64,000 nucleotides of DNA from Chitinophaga pinensis. GTDB lineage: Bacteria; Bacteroidota; Bacteroidia; Chitinophagales; Chitinophagaceae. The notes beneath the pieces were generated by a model. The model was not told the origin of the DNA and did no database searches. It worked only from the letters and a program-made list of their open reading frames with translations. How positions within the stretch are numbered: the stretch's first letter is position 1; each line of letters begins with the position of its first letter. Positions 35,305 to 44,690 of this stretch are shown here, piece after piece. The translations under genes and the position numbers were made by a program. The DNA is taken from contig CAMAXV010000004.1 in the NCBI GenBank assembly GCA_945862385.1, positions 124,001 through 188,000 on the forward strand. Direction: 5' to 3'.

Positions 35305-36567
35305 TTATTTCAATTTGAAGGCTGCTTGTACTTTATCAACATAATCAAGCTTTTCCCATGTAAATAATTCTACCTCAAAGGTTTGTGTGCCTCCACCTGG
35401 TTTATCCAGGGTTTTTGTAACTACCTCATTCTTTCTTCCCATGTGACCATATGCGGCTGTTTCCTGGTAAATTGGATTTCTCAGTTTAAGCCTTGTTTCA
35501 ATTGCATAAGGCCTCATATCGAAAAGCGCTTCCACTTTTTTGGCTATTTCACCATCTGTGAGATCAACTTTAGATGTACCATAGGTATCTACAAAAATAC
35601 CCATTGGTTTCGCTACGCCAATAGCGTATGATACCTGAACGAGAATTTCATCTGCTACACCTGCTGCAACCATGTTTTTAGCTATATGTCTGGCTGCATA
35701 GGCTGCACTCCTATCAACTTTTGAAGGGTCTTTTCCACTGAAAGCACCACCACCATGGGCGCCCTTACCACCATAGGTATCTACTATGATTTTACGACCA
35801 GTAAGACCGGTATCACCATGTGGACCGCCAATCACAAATTTGCCAGTTGGATTAATATGGTATGTAATTTGATCATTGAATAACTTCTGAACATCCTTTT
35901 TACACTTAGACTTCACTTTTGGCATGACAATATTGATGATATCATTTTTAATGGTATCAAGCATTTTCTTGTCGTTGGTAGAAAAGTCATCATGCTGTGT
36001 GGAAACAACTATGGCGTCAATGCGAAGTGGCTTGTCATTGTCATCATATTCAATGGTAACCTGACTTTTAGCATCTGGTCTGAGATAAGGCATTTTACTT
36101 TTCTTATCTCTTCTTATTGCTGCAAGTTCAATGAGTATTTTATGTGCCAAATCAAGTGCTAGTGGCATGAAATTATCGGTTTCGGTTGTTGCATAACCAA
36201 ACATCATACCCTGATCTCCAGCGCCTTGGTCTTCTTTTTTCTTCCTTTCTACTCCCCTGTTAATATCGTCAGATTGCTCATGAATGGCGGAAAGGATGCC
36301 ACATGAGTTTGCCTCAAACATATATTCGCTCTTAGTATATCCAATTTTGGCAATTACACCTCTTGTGATTTTCTGCACATCTAATGTACAGTTGGCTTTA
36401 ACTTCACCGGCAAGCACAACCTGTCCTGTTGTAACCAAAGTTTCACAGGCAACTTTGGCCATTGGATCAAAAGCAAGAAAATTGTCTATCAGGGCATCAG
36501 AAATCTGATCAGCTACTTTGTCTGGGTGTCCTTCAGATACACTTTCGGATGTGAAAAGGTAAGGCAT
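35305..36567 (-). CDS. metK: S-adenosylmethionine synthetase
   Basis: The 420-residue protein has the MetK signatures: [21 protein letters not shown] at the N terminus, the [12 protein letters not shown] hexapeptide motif, and [19 protein letters not shown]. It makes SAM from methionine and ATP in the cytosol. The length is slightly above the E. coli enzyme (384), with a lysine-rich insert ([12 protein letters not shown]) seen in Bacteroidota. No SAM riboswitch is present: only 40 bp separate it from the upstream gene, and that space holds a TATCTTTG promoter element. Confidence 0.98.
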   Translation of the reverse strand: MPYLFTSESVSEGHPDKVADQISDALIDNFLAFDPMAKVACETLVTTGQVVLAGEVKANCTLDVQKITRGVIAKIGYTKSEYMFEANSCGILSAIHEQSDDINRGVERKKKEDQGAGDQGMMFGYATTETDNFMPLALDLAHKILIELAAIRRDKKSKMPYLRPDAKSQVTIEYDDNDKPLRIDAIVVSTQHDDFSTNDKKMLDTIKNDIINIVMPKVKSKCKKDVQKLFNDQITYHINPTGKFVIGGPHGDTGLTGRKIIVDTYGGKGAHGGGAFSGKDPSKVDRSAAYAARHIAKNMVAAGVADEILVQVSYAIGVAKPMGIFVDTYGTSKVDLTDGEIAKKVEALFDMRPYAIETRLKLRNPIYQETAAYGHMGRKNEVVTKTLDKPGGGTQTFEVELFTWEKLDYVDKVQAAFKLK

Positions 36568-36587
36568 GATTTTTATTGATTAGATGG

Positions 36588-36595
36588 CAAAGATA
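36588..36595 (-). promoter_or_regulatory. -7 promoter element for metK
   Basis: TATCTTTG on the minus strand exactly matches TAnnTTTG, 20 bp before the metK ATG. It allows metK transcription independent of the upstream lipoprotein gene. Confidence 0.55.
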
Positions 36596-36607
36596 ATGTC
36601 AAAAAAA

Positions 36608-38092
36608 TTAAAGCTTTGAATAAACGACTCTTAATTTAATCTTGTCAGTGGCATGATTTCCACCACCAAGAACAATGTTGCCCCTGCCTAGGTTATTCAA
36701 TGCAAATGTAATAAAGAGGTCTTCATAACGCAAACTGAAAGGTGCAAACAACTTTAGCTGCAGATTTGGATTATTTCTGGTAACAATACCCTGCATATAC
36801 CTGGTAATATTCATTTTATATGCAGAAACCAAATTATTATTCCGGTCAGCCATGTATTTTCTTTGTCCACCAAACAGATAAGACTCAAATTTTCCATTAA
36901 GGAAACCATCAGAGAGGAATGGCAAGAGTCTTCGACTTGAGGAATCAAACATTTCCAGATAGAGATACTCCGGTGTTGTGAAAATATTGGGTCTTCTTCC
37001 CGGTGTTGGAACTTCCTGCATGGATATTTCAGCTAGGTGTACAATTACATTTCCTTTCTTCTGCTTAAACTCATCAATACCTGGAATTTTGAGCAAAGAG
37101 TATGTACCTGGATCCGCCTGCAGGTAAAGTAAACTGTCTCCTCTAGGGCGTAACCCAATATGTGATGACGCTTCACTACCATTGTATGATCTTTCGATAT
37201 TATTTATACCAGCTCCACCGTATAAAGTATTGAATGTGAAATCTTTATGAGTCGTATCTGTTTTGCCGTCTTTTTTATATTTATAATATAACCTGAGATA
37301 GGTAGCAGTGTCACTCATGGCAAAACTCATCAGTGCATTAGCCTGGGTACCTGCAGATTGAGGAATTAGAGCAAATCCTTTTAAGAAGTCACGGTAAAGT
37401 GAATCATTATTATAGGGACTTGATGCAGAAGTATCGAAAGAAAGAAGTGATCGTCCAAAATTACTGTTAAGTCTGACACGAAGCTGACGATCTATGTTTT
37501 GTTTGAAAAGATATAAAGAATCGTTTAATACTGATGGACTGAATGTTTTTGATCCCAGCAATTCGCCATATCTAACTGATTTTCCAGTATTATAAACTGT
37601 ATCTGCCTTTAGCTGTTCTGTTATTCTGTGAACGTTCACCTGTTGAATGGCGTTTGTATCTCCAAAAGTGTTAGTCCATCGTAAACATAAAACCACAGAA
37701 TCAAATACCAAACTATCACTAACTGTCTCAAATGCAAAAGGATAACTATCCGGTTTAACTTCAAAATAAATGCTGGCTGTTGTTTTGCCAAACTGTGGGT
37801 CATTTGAAATGTGACCAAGAATGAACTGTCCAACGTTGCCATTTACATCCCTTCCCAATTTAGGTAACAAGGTATCAGGGGTTAAAAATGTAGATGCAAC
37901 AATTTCGAACGTAGTATCAAAAGTTGTGATATTGTCTATTGCAGGTAATAAATCTGCTCCAATATCAGTACTCGATATTTTGGTACATCCAAAGACAAGT
38001 GCCAATGAAACTGCTAAAATTATTTTTTGAATCGGAAATCGATATCTCACGTGGTTCTTTTTTCTTTTCCAGTTAGGATTACTTAATTGCAA
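36608..38092 (-). CDS. DUF4270 family lipoprotein
   Basis: The protein is a Bacteroidota-specific DUF4270 family member. The lipobox is around C36 (LVFGC), followed by a typical opening (DIGADLLPAIDNITTFDTTFEI). The start is uncertain. The ATG at 38092 overlaps the glgA-like gene by 14 bp and gives a 20-residue N-region; a GTG at 38050 would give a shorter, more normal signal peptide. The rest reads beta-rich (SLVFDSVVLCLRWTN, VIVHLAEISMQEVP). It should be lipidated and sit in the outer membrane. Function is unknown; in several Bacteroidota it neighbours a short GT5 gene, as here. Confidence 0.87.
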   Translation of the reverse strand: MQLSNPNWKRKKNHVRYRFPIQKIILAVSLALVFGCTKISSTDIGADLLPAIDNITTFDTTFEIVASTFLTPDTLLPKLGRDVNGNVGQFILGHISNDPQFGKTTASIYFEVKPDSYPFAFETVSDSLVFDSVVLCLRWTNTFGDTNAIQQVNVHRITEQLKADTVYNTGKSVRYGELLGSKTFSPSVLNDSLYLFKQNIDRQLRVRLNSNFGRSLLSFDTSASSPYNNDSLYRDFLKGFALIPQSAGTQANALMSFAMSDTATYLRLYYKYKKDGKTDTTHKDFTFNTLYGGAGINNIERSYNGSEASSHIGLRPRGDSLLYLQADPGTYSLLKIPGIDEFKQKKGNVIVHLAEISMQEVPTPGRRPNIFTTPEYLYLEMFDSSSRRLLPFLSDGFLNGKFESYLFGGQRKYMADRNNNLVSAYKMNITRYMQGIVTRNNPNLQLKLFAPFSLRYEDLFITFALNNLGRGNIVLGGGNHATDKIKLRVVYSKL

Positions 38093-38894
38093 GGTCGCTA
38101 TACAATTGTAAATACTCTGTTAAATCAGTATCTGGATTAAACTGAATAACCTTCTTGCCTTTTATTTTGGAAAAAATATCAAGCAATTGTTGATCAATCT
38201 GACCATCGCCAAATGACAAAGCATCGGCATAAAAACCGCCTCCATGCATCATAGCATAGTTGTTGTTGTCTTTGAATGGTTCCATCTCCTTTTCCTTTAT
38301 TGCTGCATTAATCATGCACAATTTTTGGAAATCAGGCCCAAAATTCTGATCAAATGTTTTTTGTCCAACCGTAAATAGAACCTTTGAATTGCTGAAAACG
38401 GGTTCTTTTTTATAGGCAGTTTTGAGAAATAAAGGAATCAATCCTGTCATCCAGCCTGAACAATGAATTACATCAGGGGGCCATCCAAACTTTTTTACTG
38501 TTTCAATAGCACCTTTACAGAAGAATATGGAACGAATTCCATTGTCATCAAACCATTCATCCTCTTCACCATTGAAAACAAACTTCCTTTTGAACATTTC
38601 TTCATTATCAAGAAAATAAACCTGTAAACGTGCATTCGGAAGCGATGCTACTTTAATCTGAAGGGGATAATCATCATTTTCAATAGATATATTGATACCT
38701 GATAACCTTACAACTTCGTGCAACCTATGGCGTCTTTCATTAATTGTACCGAAACGAGGCATAATACACCTTATTTCATAACCACTGTCATTGGCTTTTA
38801 TTGCTAATTTGTTCACAATCTCCGAGAACTCTGTAAGTTCAAGGTATGGTGACATTTCGTTGGCAATAAACAATATTCGTTTTTTTGTAACCAT
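38079..38894 (-). CDS. short GT5 'glycogen/starch synthase' N-terminal-domain protein
   Basis: The 271-residue protein resembles only the N-terminal Rossmann domain of glycogen synthase: it starts KKRILFIANEMSPY and includes MPRFGTINERRHRLHEVVRLSG. Full synthases are about 470 residues with a C-terminal donor domain, which is absent. The ADP-glucose KTGGL loop is replaced by LELTEFSEIV, and the usual HCHGW block reads IHCSGW. Catalysis is therefore doubtful; a binding or regulatory role is possible. The ATG at 38894 is chosen because homology begins there. A TACTTTTG promoter element lies 32 bp upstream. Confidence 0.82.
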   Translation of the reverse strand: MVTKKRILFIANEMSPYLELTEFSEIVNKLAIKANDSGYEIRCIMPRFGTINERRHRLHEVVRLSGINISIENDDYPLQIKVASLPNARLQVYFLDNEEMFKRKFVFNGEEDEWFDDNGIRSIFFCKGAIETVKKFGWPPDVIHCSGWMTGLIPLFLKTAYKKEPVFSNSKVLFTVGQKTFDQNFGPDFQKLCMINAAIKEKEMEPFKDNNNYAMMHGGGFYADALSFGDGQIDQQLLDIFSKIKGKKVIQFNPDTDLTEYLQLYSDLAIK

Positions 38895-38925
38895 GATTTG
38901 AGTTAATGGAGCAGTGAATTGTTTG

Positions 38926-38933
38926 CAAAAGTA
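38926..38933 (-). promoter_or_regulatory. -7 promoter element for the short GT5 gene
   Basis: TACTTTTG on the minus strand exactly matches TAnnTTTG, 32 bp before the ATG at 38894. It lies in the 87-bp divergent region shared with the YbhN-like gene. Confidence 0.5.
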
Positions 38934-38981
38934 CAAAATTTATCTGATTTGGCTACCTTTACACTACTCACCAATACGTTT

Positions 38982-39977
38982 ATGGCCCCAAAATGGATTA
39001 AATCTGGCTTGAAATTTGTCTTATTTCTATCATTGGGTTTATCTCTTATATGGTATTCAGTCCGCAATTTTTCTGCTCAAGACATTGAAAAACTGATGGA
39101 AATGGTGGGAGGAGCTGATAAATTGACCATTTTATACTGCGTATTCATTGTTATGCTGAGTCATTTTATCAGGTCTCTGAGGTGGCAGATGATGATAATG
39201 CCTTTGGGAAAAACGCCCCGTTTAATTAATATTTTTTACGCCGTTTTAACCGGTTTTTTCTTTAACCTTTTATTTCCTCGACTCGGAGAGATCATGAAAT
39301 GTTCTCTTATTGGCAAATATGAAAAAATTCCGGTTGACAAGCTTGTTGGTACAATGGTTGCAGAAAGAATCATAGATTTATTATGTCTCATAGTAGTAAT
39401 TTTTCTAACTATTGTAACACAAATTTCAGTTGTTGGTGATTACACGCAAGAACTCATAATTTCATTATCCCAGAAATTTAAACTGTCATTATTCCCGATT
39501 TTAATCATTGTAACCATTACTTTTTTTTCCATTGTAATTGCTCTTAAGTATTTGAAAAACAGCAATATAAAATGGGTTATCAAAATAAAAAGTTTATTTA
39601 AAGGTGTAATGGAGGGATTGATGACAATATTGAAAATGAAACATAAATCCTATTTCCTTTTATATACTGTTGGTATCTGGTTCCTCTATCTGGCAAGCAT
39701 CAGAGTTGGCTTTCCTGCCATTGCGGGATTGGCTCATCTGGGATGGGTTCCATCTCTCACCATACTTACATTTGGAAGTTTTGCCATGATTGCCACTCAG
39801 GGTGGCATTGGGGCCTATCAGCTGGCTGTACAAAAAACGCTTGGTTTGTACGGAATCAATGCCCTAACGGGACTTGCATTTGGCTGGTTGCTGTGGGCGG
39901 TTCAAACTATTTTAATGCTTGTAACAGGACCAATTTCTTTGCTTCTCCTCTATTTACAACGGAACAAAAAACAATAA
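38982..39977 (+). CDS. YbhN/LPG-synthase-TM family membrane protein (flippase-like domain)
   Basis: The 331-residue protein has multiple membrane helices and matches the lysylphosphatidylglycerol synthase TM region/UPF0104 family. Typical blocks are SHFIRSLRWQMMIMPLG, FFFNLLFPRLGEIMKCSLIGKYE, VAERIIDLLCLIVV, and the C-terminal ATQGGIGAYQLAVQKTLGLYG. The synthase catalytic domain is missing, so lipid translocation or regulation of another enzyme is more likely. The ATG at 38982 fits the homology. TACCTTTA upstream (38953-38960) is a weak promoter match. The gene is divergent from the short GT5 gene. Confidence 0.85.
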   Translation: MAPKWIKSGLKFVLFLSLGLSLIWYSVRNFSAQDIEKLMEMVGGADKLTILYCVFIVMLSHFIRSLRWQMMIMPLGKTPRLINIFYAVLTGFFFNLLFPRLGEIMKCSLIGKYEKIPVDKLVGTMVAERIIDLLCLIVVIFLTIVTQISVVGDYTQELIISLSQKFKLSLFPILIIVTITFFSIVIALKYLKNSNIKWVIKIKSLFKGVMEGLMTILKMKHKSYFLLYTVGIWFLYLASIRVGFPAIAGLAHLGWVPSLTILTFGSFAMIATQGGIGAYQLAVQKTLGLYGINALTGLAFGWLLWAVQTILMLVTGPISLLLLYLQRNKKQ

Positions 39978-40070
39978 CAACAAGTTTTAGGCTTTTTACA
40001 GATTTTTTATGCTTCGTGTTCGGTATAGTTTAAATTTCATTGTCTAATTTGTTAATCGAAATCATTCATT

Positions 40071-41762
40071 ATGAAAATAAAAGCTACCCTGGGAATACTT
40101 TTTCTTTGTATTTTCTTTTCATCCAATGTTATAGGTCAGTCTTCAGTAGGACTAACAGGTAAAGAATGGCATTTGGGAGATTTGAATGATAATAAAGTTT
40201 ATGGAATAAGTCTTGAAAAAGCTTACCAGGAAATTATCAAAGGAAAAACGCCTAAAAAGAAAATAATTGTTGCAGTAATTGATTCCGGTATTGATACATT
40301 ACATGAAGACCTGAAATCTGTTATCTGGACGAACAGAAACGAAGTTCCGGGAAATGGAATCGATGATGATAAAAACGGCTATGTTGATGATATTCATGGA
40401 TGGAATTTCATTGGAGGTAAAGATGGTCGTAATGTAGGAAAAGATAGCTATGAAGGAGCTAGGATTTATTACAAGTTTAAAAGCAAGTATGACACCATAA
40501 CAGATGGAGGGAAATCTCTAAAAGGCGATGATTTGAATAACTATAAGATTTATTCAAAAGCAAAATATCAGCTCGAATTCCAGGCAAAGGAAGCAGCCAT
40601 GTATGTATTAATATTAAAAGATATAGTTGCCAAAATTCCAGGAGCTGACAGCATATTACAAGTGGCAATGGGGAAAAAGCAATATACTGGCGATGAATTA
40701 CAAAATTTCAAAACGGATGAATTGGCTGTTTCAAAGGCAAAATCTGTTATGCTTGGATTTTTTCAGCAAACCAGGCAGATGGAAAATAATAACAAGGCAT
40801 TGATTGCAGATTTGATTCAATTTTACGAGGGTGAAAAATCAAAAGTTGATGCTGTTGAAAAAGAACCAAAAGCATATCGAGCTGAAGTTGTAAAGGATAA
40901 CTATAATGATCCTGAAGACAGGTTTTATGGAAACAACGATATCATGGGAACAGACGCTTCTCATGGTACACATGTTGCCGGTATTATTGGGGCAGTCAGG
41001 AATAATGGTAAAGGAATAAACGGTATAGCCGATTTTATTGAAATTTTACCGATCAGGGCAATTCCAGATGGTGATGAACACGACAAAGATGTAGCTAATG
41101 CCGTCAGGTATGCTGTTGATAATGGGGCATGGGTTATAAATATGAGTTTTGGTAAAAGCTTTTCTCCTGAAAAAAAATGGGTTGATGATGCCATGCGCTA
41201 TGCCGAGCAAAAAGGCGTTCTGCTTATACATGCTGCAGGAAATGATAATAAAAATATTGATACTGAAGATAATTTTCCTTCTATGAATGAAAATTATGAT
41301 ACAACACGTGCCTTTGCCAATTGGATCAGTGTTGGGGCCAGTGGTGCTAAGGAAGATGAACTTATTGCTTCATTTTCCAATTTTGGAAAGAGAGAAGTGC
41401 ATGTTTTTGCACCAGGTGTTAAGATTTATTCAACCCTTCCCGGAGGTAATACCTATGGGGATATGGATGGAACCAGTATGGCTTCTCCTGTAGTTGCAGG
41501 CTTATCTGCCTTACTTTTATCTTATTTTCCTGAATTGTCTCCCATTCAGATCAAGGAAGTTATCCTCAAATCTGTTTCCAAACCAACAGGAAATAAATTT
41601 ATAAAGCCAGGAACAGAAGATGAATTGGTTGGACTTAATCAATTAAGTGCTACCGGTGGAATAGTAAATGCTTATGAAGCATTCAGGCTTGCATCAAATT
41701 TAAAAGGGGATAGAAAAATACCGGAAAGTCAAAATCAATCCAAAAAAGGTATTAAAAAATAA
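40071..41762 (+). CDS. secreted S8 family serine protease (subtilase) with a long insert
   Basis: The 563-residue protein begins with a signal peptide ending near VIGQ. The triad is clear: D71 in VAVIDSGIDTLHEDL, H298 in SHGTHVAGIIG and S469 in DGTSMASPVVAG; the oxyanion Asn is in LIHAAGND. Asp and His are about 227 residues apart, against 30-40 in classic subtilisins. The insert is helical and Lys/Glu-rich (KYQLEFQAKEAAMYV; DLIQFYEGEKSKVDAVEKEPK). A similar insert occurs in other Bacteroidota subtilases. There is no T9SS C-terminal domain. It should act in the periplasm or outside. The DinB gene starts 3 bp after its stop. Confidence 0.93.
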   Translation: MKIKATLGILFLCIFFSSNVIGQSSVGLTGKEWHLGDLNDNKVYGISLEKAYQEIIKGKTPKKKIIVAVIDSGIDTLHEDLKSVIWTNRNEVPGNGIDDDKNGYVDDIHGWNFIGGKDGRNVGKDSYEGARIYYKFKSKYDTITDGGKSLKGDDLNNYKIYSKAKYQLEFQAKEAAMYVLILKDIVAKIPGADSILQVAMGKKQYTGDELQNFKTDELAVSKAKSVMLGFFQQTRQMENNNKALIADLIQFYEGEKSKVDAVEKEPKAYRAEVVKDNYNDPEDRFYGNNDIMGTDASHGTHVAGIIGAVRNNGKGINGIADFIEILPIRAIPDGDEHDKDVANAVRYAVDNGAWVINMSFGKSFSPEKKWVDDAMRYAEQKGVLLIHAAGNDNKNIDTEDNFPSMNENYDTTRAFANWISVGASGAKEDELIASFSNFGKREVHVFAPGVKIYSTLPGGNTYGDMDGTSMASPVVAGLSALLLSYFPELSPIQIKEVILKSVSKPTGNKFIKPGTEDELVGLNQLSATGGIVNAYEAFRLASNLKGDRKIPESQNQSKKGIKK

Positions 41763-41765
41763 CAG

Positions 41766-42293
41766 ATGTCGAACTCCCATGGTCAACTTCAACATCCCCC
41801 ATTTTTTCAGGGATATGTAAACCTTTCAGGTTCAGCTGAATTATCTGATTTATTCATCCTTTCATTGAGTGAACTAGAAGAGGATCTGAATACATTGAAA
41901 GATGCAAATTTCAATTACGCTTATGAAGATGGCAAATGGACAATTGCCCAGCTGCTGCAACATTGTATTGATACCGAAATGATTTTTGCATTTCGTGCAT
42001 TGTGTATAGCTCGAAATGATAAAAGACATGTAAGGAGTTTTGACGAAAATGAATATGCACAGGCATCCTTCAAGAATTATATCAAAGATAATTTGCTTGA
42101 TGCGATGCTGACTGTAAGGAAAGCCTCGCTTTTAATGTTTAATAGTTTCAACCCAGAATGGCTTGAAAGGTCTGCTCTGACAGATTTAAATCAAAGTATT
42201 TCCGTCAGAGCACTGGGTCATATTATGATTGGCCACTGGCGTCATCATAAAAATGTACTTACCAATAGATACGGTGTTAAATTCAGCCAATAA
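41766..42293 (+). CDS. DinB family protein
   Basis: The 175-residue protein has the four-helix DinB/YfiT-like pattern. The three expected metal-binding histidines are in WTIAQLLQHCIDTE, and in GHIMIGHWRHHKNVL near the C terminus. Members include thiol transferases for bacillithiol and mycothiol and damage-inducible proteins. With a bacilliredoxin encoded at 12685-13101, a bacillithiol-related role is conceivable but inferred. The gene follows the subtilase gene by 3 bp, and its TAA touches the stop of the convergent tail-specific protease gene. Confidence 0.87.
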   Translation: MSNSHGQLQHPPFFQGYVNLSGSAELSDLFILSLSELEEDLNTLKDANFNYAYEDGKWTIAQLLQHCIDTEMIFAFRALCIARNDKRHVRSFDENEYAQASFKNYIKDNLLDAMLTVRKASLLMFNSFNPEWLERSALTDLNQSISVRALGHIMIGHWRHHKNVLTNRYGVKFSQ

Positions 42294-44414
42294 TCAAGAA
42301 CCCTTAACCAGGGTAATCTGACTGATTACATCAGATACAACTTTACAGGTTTCTGAAATATAAATATCCCTTGAAAGATTTTTAATCCATTGCTTTCTCC
42401 TTTCGAGTTTATCATTGTCAGTTGATAACCTTTTTTCATCAGATTCAAGCATTTGAATTGACAAAGCCTGCTGGCCTTTATTAGATTCTTCCAGATGCTT
42501 GAATGTAGACCTCATTTGTTTTTGTTCATTTCTATATGTATCCAGCTTCAATGAATAGAATTTTTGATTTGATTTTTCAATCATTGCTGAAACGCCTCGC
42601 ACTGCCGAAAACGAGGAATCTTGGGATACACGAGATGAACTTCGTCTTTTGATTGTTTCCAAATCATATGTAGGGGTTATTCTTGTATAAAAGGCCCTCT
42701 GAATCTCATCCCATGGCATAGCATCTGGATTATCTTTTTCGCGATACTTGAGATTCTCATATTGATCAGGTAGAATGATATCTGGTGTCACACCTTTTAA
42801 CTGGGTGGATCCTCCATTAATTCTGTAGAATTTTTGTAGCGTTAGCTTGATTGTACCCAATTCACTGTTATCACTGTTTAACACCCTTGAAGCTGATTCT
42901 AGTCCAATATTACGTTGAACTGTTCCTTTTCCATAAGTGGAAGTGCTACCAATTACAATTCCTCTGCCATAATCCTGAATCGCTGCTGCAAATATTTCCG
43001 AAGCGGATGCAGAAAATTCATTCACCATAACGGCAAGCGGACCATCATAAAGAACTGTTCTGTCTCTGTCTCTTAATACAGTTGGATTCCCTTCACGATC
43101 CTTAACCTGAACAACTGGACCCTCAGGGATAAAAAAGCCAACCATTTGAACAACATCATATAAAGATCCGCCACCATTATTACGCAAATCCATAATGATA
43201 CCATCTACCTGTTGCTCTTTAAGTTTTAATATTTCTTTAGCCACATCCTGAGAACATTTAGCACCATTGGGGCGTTCCCAGTCTGCATAAAACTCAGGCA
43301 GGAAAATATATCCCATTTTTTTTCCCTGCTCAGTAATAACTGCACTTCGTGCATATGTTTCATCCAGCTCCACCTCTTCCCTGATCATGGTAACTATCCT
43401 AATACTTCTATCAGCTTTTTTAATGATTAACCTGACTTCTGTTCCTTTTTTACCCCTGATCAGTTTAACTGCTTCCTCAGTTTCAAATCCCGTAAGATCT
43501 ACAGGCTCTGCTGAACCTTGTGCTACCTTGAGGACCTGGTCACCCACGGTAATTTGCTGTGATTTCCAGGCAGGCAATCCTGCAACTATTGTGGCAACCT
43601 TAATTGCTCCATCATCGTAACGCAAGGAAGCACCAATTCCATAAAATTTACCACTCATCTGCTCATCAAAAGATCTTTTTTCCAAAGGAGGAAAAAAGGT
43701 GGTGTGCGGATCCATGGTATTGGTAATAACATTAACAAGCATGTCAAATCGTTCGTCAGGTTTTGTTTTATTTAACATCCTTTCAAAGTTTCTTGACATA
43801 ATCTGTTTTACCTTAGTTCTAGCATCAATTTCCAGTTGTACATCAGATTTGAAGGCACTATCTGTTGTTTTTAACAATGCACGCTGATCCAGTAAATCCG
43901 AATACCTTTCTAAAGTCATGAATTTCAATCTTTTACGCCATATCTCCTTTCGTGCGGTTTCATTCTTAGAGAATTCTGCCTTATCAGGGTCAAGGGATAT
44001 TTGTTCATCAGCCTGGAACTGAAATGGCTGTTGAAACAGTGCAGGCATTAGTGCTGCAAGCTCTCGTCCTCTTTTCAGGTATAAAGCATCTATAGCATAG
44101 AAAAATTGAATCGGAGAACCATGTAATTCATCATCTATTGACAACTCATACTTCTTAAGTTCCTTAATATCTGAAGATAGAAATACATTTTTATCCGGAT
44201 CCAGTGTTTCTATGTATTTTGTAAATATCTTTTTTGAGAATTCATCATCCACTTTCTTTGGATTGTAGTGCGCTGCCTCGAGCATTTCAGTCACCTGTAC
44301 AAATATCTGCTCATACTTTCCGGGAGGATTTACCAGACCAGATGAATTGAAAGCGATCAGAAAACCAGCAACAACTAATACAATAACTATTGGCAACGAC
44401 TTTTTGCTAACCAT
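42294..44414 (-). CDS. prc: carboxy-terminal (tail-specific) processing protease, S41 family
   Basis: The protein (706 residues from the ATG at 44414; upstream ATGs at 44438 and 44474 are alternatives) starts with a hydrophobic signal or anchor segment (SLPIVIVLVVAGFLIAF). A helical N-terminal domain is followed by a PDZ domain (IVAGLPAWKSQQITVGDQVLKV). The S41 core has the Ser in NEFSASASEIFAAAIQDYGRG and the Lys in TSTYGKGTVQ. A C-terminal DUF3340-like region ends it. It matches Prc/Tsp, which trims or degrades exported proteins from their C termini in the periplasm. There is no terminator: its stop abuts the DinB stop. Confidence 0.94.
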   Translation of the reverse strand: MVSKKSLPIVIVLVVAGFLIAFNSSGLVNPPGKYEQIFVQVTEMLEAAHYNPKKVDDEFSKKIFTKYIETLDPDKNVFLSSDIKELKKYELSIDDELHGSPIQFFYAIDALYLKRGRELAALMPALFQQPFQFQADEQISLDPDKAEFSKNETARKEIWRKRLKFMTLERYSDLLDQRALLKTTDSAFKSDVQLEIDARTKVKQIMSRNFERMLNKTKPDERFDMLVNVITNTMDPHTTFFPPLEKRSFDEQMSGKFYGIGASLRYDDGAIKVATIVAGLPAWKSQQITVGDQVLKVAQGSAEPVDLTGFETEEAVKLIRGKKGTEVRLIIKKADRSIRIVTMIREEVELDETYARSAVITEQGKKMGYIFLPEFYADWERPNGAKCSQDVAKEILKLKEQQVDGIIMDLRNNGGGSLYDVVQMVGFFIPEGPVVQVKDREGNPTVLRDRDRTVLYDGPLAVMVNEFSASASEIFAAAIQDYGRGIVIGSTSTYGKGTVQRNIGLESASRVLNSDNSELGTIKLTLQKFYRINGGSTQLKGVTPDIILPDQYENLKYREKDNPDAMPWDEIQRAFYTRITPTYDLETIKRRSSSRVSQDSSFSAVRGVSAMIEKSNQKFYSLKLDTYRNEQKQMRSTFKHLEESNKGQQALSIQMLESDEKRLSTDNDKLERRKQWIKNLSRDIYISETCKVVSDVISQITLVKGS

Positions 44415-44522
44415 ATAATGGATGATTTTTGATAACATAACCAAAAATAAATGATTTACACCTGCCTTATCCAAAGAATTGGATAAGCGGTGTAAAAGAA
44501 AAGTTAATAAATTTTAAGGAAG

Positions 44523-44597
44523 GGAGGAAGATGGGTCTCGAACCCACGACCTTCTGAACCACAATCAGACGCTCTAACCAACTGAGCTACAACCTCC
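44523..44597 (-). tRNA. tRNA-His (anticodon GTG)
   Basis: The minus strand gives a cloverleaf: the extra 5' G at -1 opposite C73, D-arm GCTC...GAGC, anticodon stem TCTGA/TCAGA with loop TTGTGGT (anticodon GTG), and T-arm loop TTCGAGA. No CCA is encoded. The acceptor stem (GAGGTTG with CTTCCTC) shows two adjacent U-U mismatches at 5:68 and 6:67. Confidence 0.93.
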
Positions 44598-44667
44598 GTG
44601 AAAGGATTGCAAAAATAATGGTTTTTTTAACTCATTCAAAATACAATTTAACTTTTATTATATCGAT

Positions 44668-44675
44668 TAACTTTG
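44668..44675 (+). promoter_or_regulatory. -7 promoter element for the DUF445 gene
   Basis: TAACTTTG exactly matches TAnnTTTG, 15 bp before the ATG at 44691. Confidence 0.5.
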
Positions 44676-44690
44676 CAAAAATTATTTCGC

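Noticed and set aside
36568-36607. possible SAM riboswitch before metK
   Set aside because: Only 40 bp are available, holding a promoter element and no riboswitch-like stems.
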